In this document: piece by piece, positions 9,477 through 15,000 of the stretch
How the letters are laid out: every line of letters starts with the position of its first letter
Numbering within the stretch: the first letter of the stretch is position 1
Assembly (NCBI GenBank): GCA_018398815.1
Contig: CM031628.1
Span: forward strand, 5,724,385 to 5,739,384
Source: Conus ventricosus
Lineage: Eukaryota > Mollusca > Gastropoda > Neogastropoda > Conidae
Direction: 5' to 3'
DNA: 15,000 bases
The notes under the pieces: generated by a model
What the model was told of the DNA's origin: nothing
The model's input: the letters and a program-made list of their open reading frames with translations, nothing else
The model's database searches: none
Translations under genes and position numbers: made by a program

Positions 9477-9909
9477 TCAATTATAAACAAAGCTTGCTCT
9501 TATGTCTCAGATTGAAGAAAAAGGGGGAGATAAGCATTTATATCTGCAGTGGTAGATGATTCTGCCTAACTAACCGTATGTGCTTGAGTGGGTAAAAATA
9601 GAATAAATGCTTCTCAAAATGAGCCTTCAGCAAGCTTATAGTCTCCAATGGGGAGGAAGTTCACTAACATATAACTCCTGGTCAGATACCGATATTTCGA
9701 AACCTGATTGTTTCTCCTCAGTGACAGCGGAAAGTGGTAATTTAACTCCTCGGCCTTTTCGGTTTTAAGAAGAATGCTATCCCAGAAAAAGCTGGTGCGC
9801 AATACCGTAGTATGTTTGTTGAGTTCTCAAAAAAACAACCAAAGGTGCCACCTAAGAAGCAAAAGAAAATCATGAAGAGCAAAACAAGCTACATTTTCTT
9901 GTGAAAAGT
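9473..9909. repeat. Unidentified duplicated module, copy 1
   Basis: Starts ATATTCAATTATAAACAAAG and aligns, with scattered substitutions and small indels, to 10074-10534, ending near CTTGTGAAAAG. Identity by eye is about nine-tenths. Over 9614-9802 I count about a dozen substitutions outside one gap. I do not recognise the module as a known transposon. It has no clear terminal inverted repeats or A-tail. The minus-strand open frame within it is not supported as a gene because most differences between the copies would change amino acids. Confidence 0.92.
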
Positions 9910-10073
9910 AGAAAATATAAAAAGATAACCTCTTAAGACACAAGTGCTGAGGGCCAGTTCTTGGAATGAATCCGCAAGGGACTAAATTACAACAAACTAA
10001 TAAATTCCAAGGATAAATACCGCACCATTCCAGCAACTTACAGAGCAGCTTGGTGTTGCAATGACTGCAAGAC
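9910..10073. other. Spacer between module copies
   Basis: About 164 bp that I cannot match to sequence after copy 2. It contains no gene. If the original unit was about 601 bp, copy 2 has lost this part or was cut short. Confidence 0.6.
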
Positions 10074-10534
10074 ATATTCAATTATAAACAAAGCTTGCTC
10101 TTATGTCTTAGATTGAAGAAATAGGGGAGATAAGCATTCATATCTGCAGTGGTAGATAATTCTGCCTAACTAACAGTATGTGCTTGAGTGGGTGAATGGG
10201 GAAAAATAAAATAAATGCTTCTCAAAATGAGCCCTCAGCAAACCTATAGTCTCCAAGGGGAAGACAATCTCCAATGGGGAGGACGTTCACTAACATATAA
10301 CTCCTGGTCAGATACCGATATTTCGAAACCTGATTGTTTCTCCTCAGTGACCGCGGAAAGTGGTAACTTGACACCTCTGCCTTTTCGGTTTTAAAAAGAA
10401 TGCTATCCCAGAAAAAGCTGGTGTGCAATACCGCAGTATGTTTGTTGAGTTTTCAAAAACCAACCAAAGGTGGCACCTAAGAAGCAAAAGACAATCATGA
10501 AACAGCGAAACAAGCTACATTTTCTTGTGAAAAG
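10074..10534. repeat. Unidentified duplicated module, copy 2
   Basis: Same orientation as copy 1, offset by 601 bp at the left end. Differences include a GTGAATGGG expansion near 10190 and an 18-bp tandem duplication at 10250-10285 (TCTCCAAGGGG... then TCTCCAATGGGG...), present once in copy 1. Similarity fades after GTGAAAAGTTC near 10535. Confidence 0.92.
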
Positions 10535-10614
10535 TTCAAAAGGCAAACGTTTAAACGGTTTTTTCCACTGCAGAACCCCCACCCCTACCCCCACTCCCCA
10601 CCCCCGTCCTCTTG

Positions 10615-10638
10615 CTTCCTCTGTCTGTCTATCTGTCA

Positions 10639-10722
<84 letters not shown>

Positions 10723-10724
10723 GC

Positions 10725-10776
<52 letters not shown>
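10615..10776. repeat. (CT)n/(CTGT)n microsatellite
   Basis: CTGT units flank and interrupt long CT runs. It is preceded by a C-rich CCCCCACCCC stretch (10575-10605). The Ser-Leu open frames here are artefacts. Confidence 0.95.
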
Positions 10777-10779
<3 letters not shown>

Positions 10780-10891
10780 ATTTACGGCTGCTTATCGATG
10801 TATCGTCATATAATTAATGATTCTGGTCTTGGGTAGTGTTTGAATAGTTCAAGAAAATAAAGAGGGGGAAGGGGGGAGGAAGATTATGATG
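10777..10891. other. Short spacer between microsatellites
   Basis: About 115 bp of non-repeat sequence with a purine-rich run (AAAGAGGGGGAAGGGGGGAG at 10859-10878). No gene or site is supported. Confidence 0.5.
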
Positions 10892-10893
10892 GC

Positions 10894-10924
<31 letters not shown>

Positions 10925-10931
10925 CCCCTCT

Positions 10932-10994
<63 letters not shown>

Positions 10995-11011
10995 GCGCGC
11001 GCGCACGTGCG

Positions 11012-11089
<78 letters not shown>
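10892..11089. repeat. Compound (CT)n-(CA)n microsatellite with GC-alternating centre
   Basis: (CT)n to about 10945 passes into (CA)n, interrupted at 10991-11021 by an alternating patch (GTGCGCGCGCGCACGTGCGC and following) that is largely self-complementary. The CA array resumes to 11089. Both the GCGC patch and the CA tracts are favourable for Z-DNA (general knowledge). Confidence 0.95.
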
Positions 11090-11090
<1 letters not shown>

Positions 11091-11284
11091 CATGATAAAG
11101 AAGTGTTATGATTATTAATGCTAGGAATTCATCGTCGCTAACTGCATGATTGTAGTGCTGTCCGTCCTCATCTTGCTTTGTAACCACATCATGAACAAAA
11201 TGTTGATGTTATTGATGCATTGTAGTTGTCTAATTATCATCCTTAGCAGCTTGTTGTATGTTAATATTTTACAGAAGGAATAAA

Positions 11285-11286
<2 letters not shown>
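11090..11286. other. Unassigned AT-rich spacer
   Basis: About 200 bp of AT-rich sequence rich in ATTATTAATG- and TGATG-like words. No coding or RNA gene is seen. Confidence 0.45.

Positions 11287-11334
<48 letters not shown>
11287..11334. repeat. (CT)n microsatellite
   Basis: About 48 bp of almost pure CT repeat, in the same orientation as the other CT tracts of this region. Confidence 0.96.
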
Positions 11335-11338
<4 letters not shown>

Positions 11339-11451
11339 CAACAGAAGGATCGGTTATTCTTTCTTAGTGTGCTGAGTTTTTTTTTTTTTTGTAATCAATT
11401 TCTTTATTCTTGCTTGTTGTTTTAATCGTTTTTTTTTTTCGTTTAAATTAA

Positions 11452-11830
<379 letters not shown>

Positions 11831-11832
11831 AT

Positions 11833-12919
11833 GACTTTAGAAAAGCATTCGATTCAGTACCACATGAAAGACTTTTAAAGAAATTAGAGTCTTATGGAAT
11901 AATAGGAAATATACTTGGTTGGGTTAGAGACTTTTTATCAAAAAGAACTCAGAAGGTAAGGATTGGTAGCTCCTTCTCTCATAGTGCTGATGTTATTAGT
12001 GGATACCACAAGGTAGTATATTGGGACCAATATTATTTACGGTGTTTATAAATGATCTCCCTGTAGAATTAAAGAGTACATGCAAAGTCTTTGCAGATGA
12101 CACAAAACTGTATAACTCTCCAAAATTACATAAGGAATTACAAAAGGACATTGAAACATTAGTACAGTGGTCTGATACTTGGAACCTATATTTTAATGCA
12201 GAAAAATGTAAAGTACTTCATATTGGTAAAACAAACCCACAAAAGGAGTATATAATGAAAATGGTGGGGCAAGGAAATAAAAGTATCTAAATGTGAAGAA
12301 GAGAAAGACCTAGGTGTGACTTTTGACAAAAACTTATTATTTGACAATCATATTGTAAATAGTATTAATAAAGCTAACAGAATGATTGGAATAATAAAAA
12401 GAACCTTTACATTTATGGAAAAGGACACTTTTTTGCAATTATATAAGACACTAGTTAGACCTGTTCTTGAATATGGCAACACTGTATGGTATCCAATGCT
12501 AAAGAGACAATCAGAAGCTCTAGAACAGGTACAAAGAAGAGCAACCAAAATGATTCATAATATAAAAGATTACTCATATCAGGAAAGATTAAAATATTTG
12601 CAACTTCCAACACTTAAGGCAAGAAGAATAAGAGGTGACTTGATTCAGGCATACAAGATATTTAATGAAATTGATGATGTTGATAAAGCACGCTTTTTTT
12701 GTACTCCGCAGAAGAATGTTACAAGGAACAGTGAAGATAAGATATTTTAAACAATATTCTAGAACGAATTTAAGAAAATTTACTTTTACTAATAGAGTAA
12801 CCAACTTTTGGAATAAACTAACACTTAACATCAAACGTGCACCCAGTATTAATGTGTTCAAGAACCTCATAGATAAACAAGAATTATTAACAAAAATTAG
12901 ATATGAATTTGATGGATAA
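11833..12919 (+). pseudogene. LINE reverse-transcriptase pseudogene (C-terminal half)
   Basis: The polymerase would copy element RNA into DNA at a nicked target. Motif A is DFRKAFDSVPH (from 11833). Motif B is split by a frame change at about 12003, before PQGSILGPILF. Motif C is FADDTKLY (FADD at 12090-12101), and both catalytic Asp of the FADD box are kept. Downstream come WNLYFNAEKCKVLHIG and DLGVTFDKNL. The thumb-like end carries LVRPVLEYGNTVWYPMLKR, QRRATKMI, YQERLKYLQLPTL and RRIRGDLIQAYKIF. The protein closes with TNRVTNFWNKL and INVFKNLIDK before TAA. Three frame changes (about 12003, 12275 and the T-run at 12745) and missing N-terminal endonuclease and finger regions make it non-functional. 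Confidence 0.9.
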
Positions 12920-13033
12920 TAAGTCTGAGCTAGCCTATGACTGGACCAACGGTTATGAAAAAAAAAAAAAGGATATATACATACAGAAGGGCGTAAAAAG
13001 CCTAAATAGGCTAAGTTGTATTGATACAACGCC

Positions 13034-13063
13034 CCTGATCCTGATCCTGATCCTGATCCTGAT
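13034..13063 (+). repeat. (CCTGAT)5 tandem at LINE 3' end
   Basis: Five exact CCTGAT units follow the 3' untranslated region of the LINE, then GATAG. Their place at the end of the element suggests they are its 3'-terminal repeat, as seen in LINE groups that end in short tandem repeats. Confidence 0.8.
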
Positions 13064-13462
13064 GATAGTTCCATTTATGAAGTTTTGTTACGTGTCCTCT
13101 TCAGCCATGTCCTGTCAATGATCAAATCATGTTCATGTTTAATTAAGCCTACCCCTGTCCCACTTTGACTGGTGGGCTGTGTAGATAGGCAAGCAATGCA
13201 GTATACAACGAATGGCGGAATGCACACACACTCGTTCTTCCCAGCTGCACGTGAAACGTTTGTGCTTCCGTGTTGTCACTGTCAGGAGCTCATGTGCATA
13301 AATAGACATCTTGTTGGCGCCGCCTGCTTGCCCTCCATCCTCCCCCCCCCCCCCCCCCCACCCTCACCTGGAAAAATTAGGGAGGTGGGGGTGGTGGCAC
13401 GAAATTATCTCCCGCCTTCCTCCCCGCTGGTTAAGTGCCTTTCTGAGCAGATCCACGCATAG
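13064..13462. other. Unassigned sequence with a poly-C tract
   Basis: No gene is recognised. A C-run of about 18 lies at 13341-13358, and a G-rich stretch (GGAGGTGGGGGTGGTGG) lies about 20 bp after it. The two could pair as a hairpin or form C- and G-rich structures. The 96-codon frame at 13172-13462 crosses the poly-C and shows no domain. Confidence 0.5.
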
Positions 13463-13851
13463 CTGGACAGACTGCACAAGTTGTATTTGACAGACTGCTC
13501 AAGTTGAACCTGACAAACTGCACAAGTTGTATCTGACGGACTGATCAAGTTGAACCTGACAAACTGTACAAGTTGTATTTGACAGACTGCTCGAGTCGTA
13601 CATGACAAACTGTTCAATGTGTATTTGACAGACTGCTCAAGTTGTACCTGACAGACTGCTCAAGTTGTACATGACAAATTGCTCAAGTTGTACTTGACAA
13701 ACTGCCAAGTCATACCTGACAAACTGCTCAAGTTGTACCTGACAGACTGCTCATGTTGTACCTGACAGACTGCTCATGTTGTACCTGACAGACTGCTCAT
13801 GTTGTGCCTGACAGACTGCACGAGTTGTACCTGACAAACTGCTCATGTTGA
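13463..13851. repeat. 23-bp minisatellite, about 17 units
   Basis: Tandem units of about 23 bp, core GACAGACTGCTCAAGTTGTA then CCT. In the first units two types alternate (GCACAAGTTGTAT and GCTCAAGTTGAAC), giving a 46-bp period. Middle units share CAAGTTGTAC, and the last units share CATGTTGTACC. One unit is shortened (GCCAAGTCATAC near 13702). There are no spacers and the period is not a multiple of three. Confidence 0.93.
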
Positions 13852-13994
13852 GGTGTGGTATTGGTAGGTCATAGATGCCCAGCTGCCACCTCCCCGCCCC
13901 TCGCTTCTCATTTGTGATGTACAGATTTACATTTCATGAAAAGACACTTATCTTCTGGGAGAGGCCGTGAGTGCACCTGAAAAACCTGATGATA

Positions 13995-14060
13995 GTGATA
14001 TTGTGTTCAGCCTATGGGGGTGGAGCCCTGATATTGTGTTCAGCCTATGGGGCAGAGCCC
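13995..14060. repeat. Two-copy 32-33 bp direct repeat
   Basis: TGATATTGTGTTCAGCCTAT followed by GGGG...GAGCCC occurs at about 13996-14028 and again at 14029-14060, with one small indel and few changes. Confidence 0.9.
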
Positions 14061-14110
14061 CTATCCAAGGTATTGCCCTTGTACCCCACCAGAACCTAAG
14101 CAACCCAAGG

Positions 14111-14158
14111 ATTCTTTCTGTACTCCCAGTTCTTATAGAACAGGGAGTACTTTAGAAT
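14111..14158. repeat. Strong imperfect inverted repeat (hairpin)
   Basis: GTACTCCC at 14120-14127 pairs with GGGAGTAC at 14143-14150. GTTCT at 14129-14133 pairs with AGAAC at 14137-14141, with one A/A mismatch and a 3-nt loop. The outer arms ATTCT (14111-14115) and AGAAT (14154-14158) add five more pairs. Placed 5' of a probable dispersed repeat, it could be part of that repeat or a small foldback element. Confidence 0.85.
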
Positions 14159-15000
14159 GGGACTGAAGAAATGCTGTCTGTGGTTCTGTCTGTCTGTGTC
14201 CGTGGTCAAAATTTGTTCCACTCGCTCCAGAGAAAACTACTGGGCCGATCTTTCTGAAAATTTGTAGTTCATTATGGGCCACAGATGATGCCCGATGTTT
14301 TAGTTTACCGCTATAGCTGTTACTAATGGCTGTAACGGCCTGTAACGGTTTTTCTTCTTTATGGAATATCTCAGAAAGTACTTGGCCAATTTATAAGCAG
14401 TTTGGATGATCTTGTGACACATCGAATCCTCTGTCCATATGTAAGTGATGTAATGCTGAAAATGGAGTAAACAACCATTAACCCCTTCACTGCCACAGTA
14501 TAATAGCACATTTGAAAATCTGTCTGCCGTGGTAAAATTGAGCTTTTTGGGGTAGGTTCAATGAAATGGTTACTGCTCACTTATTTCTTGACAGATCTCT
14601 TTGATTTTTGCATGTTTTGTTGTTATGCATTTGTCTACAATGTTCTATGGCTTGATTATGTTGATAATTAGTATAGCAGAAATTGACATAATTATAAAAA
14701 TTTTACCAAAAATAACAGTTTTCGAGTGTACACAAACACATTGCGCCAAACAGAATGAGTCAAAACACTGAAAAAGTGGTCTTACATTTATTGAATATCA
14801 GCACTAACACATGAAAGTCATATAAATCCCAAGGAATGTTGTTCTTGATGATAATCTGCTCATAATTGAGGGTACTATTTTTTAGGTAAAAAGGGGCATA
14901 ATCATGCTTTTCGCGGTATGTTCACTAACATGTACATTACTCATTTATTTGTTGAGTTATTTGTTAGATTTTTTGTGGATTACTTACTTATACCCTTGTC
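14159..15000. other. Probable dispersed-repeat-derived AT-rich sequence
   Basis: No gene is recognised. The stretch at about 14170-14310 (CTGTCTGTCTGTGTCCGTGG, then AAAATTTGTTCC and GGGCCGATCTTTCTGAAAAT) is of a type I associate with dispersed molluscan repeats; this is recollection only. A segment at 14541-14610 is weakly similar in the same orientation to 14903-14975. Minus-strand frames at 14300-14580 overlap each other and look random. Confidence 0.4.

Larger units (their letters stand above)
11831..13063 (+). mobile_element. 5'-truncated CR1/L2-like non-LTR retrotransposon
   Basis: Contains the 3' part of a LINE: reverse-transcriptase palm and thumb regions, a stop at 12917-12919, a 3' untranslated region with an A run (12958-12970), and a terminal tandem of five CCTGAT units (13034-13063). 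Coding similarity starts abruptly at the first catalytic Asp of the reverse transcriptase (DFRKAFDSVPH), with a stop just upstream in that frame. Loss of the 5' end is typical of target-primed reverse transcription. A simple-repeat 3' end suits CR1/L2-type elements rather than poly(A)-tailed L1. I could not see a target-site duplication. Clade assignment is by motif style only. Confidence 0.88.

Noticed and set aside
9614..10428. A conserved minus-strand small protein present in both module copies (ends in AEGSF)
   Set aside because: About nine of a dozen substitutions between the copies change amino acids, which is not the pattern of a protein under selection, and the open frames are short.
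12021..12290. An independent small gene starting at 12021
   Set aside because: It is the middle of the LINE reverse transcriptase (PQGSILGP to FADD and beyond). The apparent start is a TTG just after a frame change.
12348..13074. Minus-strand frames across the LINE
   Set aside because: They are antisense shadows; the + strand carries the clear reverse-transcriptase motifs.

Overview
This window reads as eukaryotic, intergenic, repeat-dominated DNA. I find no intact host protein-coding gene, rRNA or tRNA gene. Three things point to an invertebrate genome: long dinucleotide runs, several unrelated minisatellites, and decayed metazoan-type transposons (a Tc1 DD34E element and CR1/L2-like LINE pieces). 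A marine gastropod mollusc is my best guess. It rests partly on recognising a short mosaic at 7343-7575 and a repeat near 14160-14310 that resemble dispersed repeats in gastropod DNA. That is recollection and was not checked here.

Layout. 1-150 is pyrimidine-rich. 151-430 is a 31-bp minisatellite of nine units. 483-787 is a (GT)n tract, followed by a G-run at 939-983 and a (CA)n/(CT)n compound tract at 1077-1582. 1583-2380 is unassigned. A 47-bp minisatellite (2381-2660) runs almost directly into a 32-bp minisatellite of about 33 units (2685-3715). 3716-4518 is unassigned. A GAG/GAY trinucleotide array (4519-5048) abuts a decayed LINE reverse-transcriptase fragment (5045-5480). A 41-bp minisatellite follows (5663-6503), and its first two units are longer, at 75 bp. 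6667-7325 is GT then CA-rich sequence. 7343-7575 is a possible interrupted SINE. TA and GA runs and a hairpin lead to a complete but inactive Tc1 transposon (7925-9416) that sits inside a TA microsatellite. A direct duplication with about 600 bp spacing follows (9473-9909 and 10074-10534), then CT/CA tracts to 11557. A 5'-truncated CR1/L2-like LINE (11831-13063) ends in a short CCTGAT tandem. A 23-bp minisatellite occupies 13463-13851. The last kilobase has a strong hairpin (14111-14158) and AT-rich sequence of probable repeat origin.

How the parts relate. Nothing here works as an operon or pathway. The functional logic is that of mobile elements. The Tc1 copy keeps matching terminal repeats, a TA target duplication, a TATA box, a CRE-like palindrome and a poly(A) signal. 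Its transposase gene is broken by five frame changes and one nonsense codon, so it could move only with transposase supplied elsewhere. The two LINE pieces come from related reverse transcriptases and are both dead. I saw no convincing undescribed functional system. The most interesting signals are how the tandem arrays are built (higher-order structure, an array seeded by a longer unit) and the unidentified 450-bp duplicated module.
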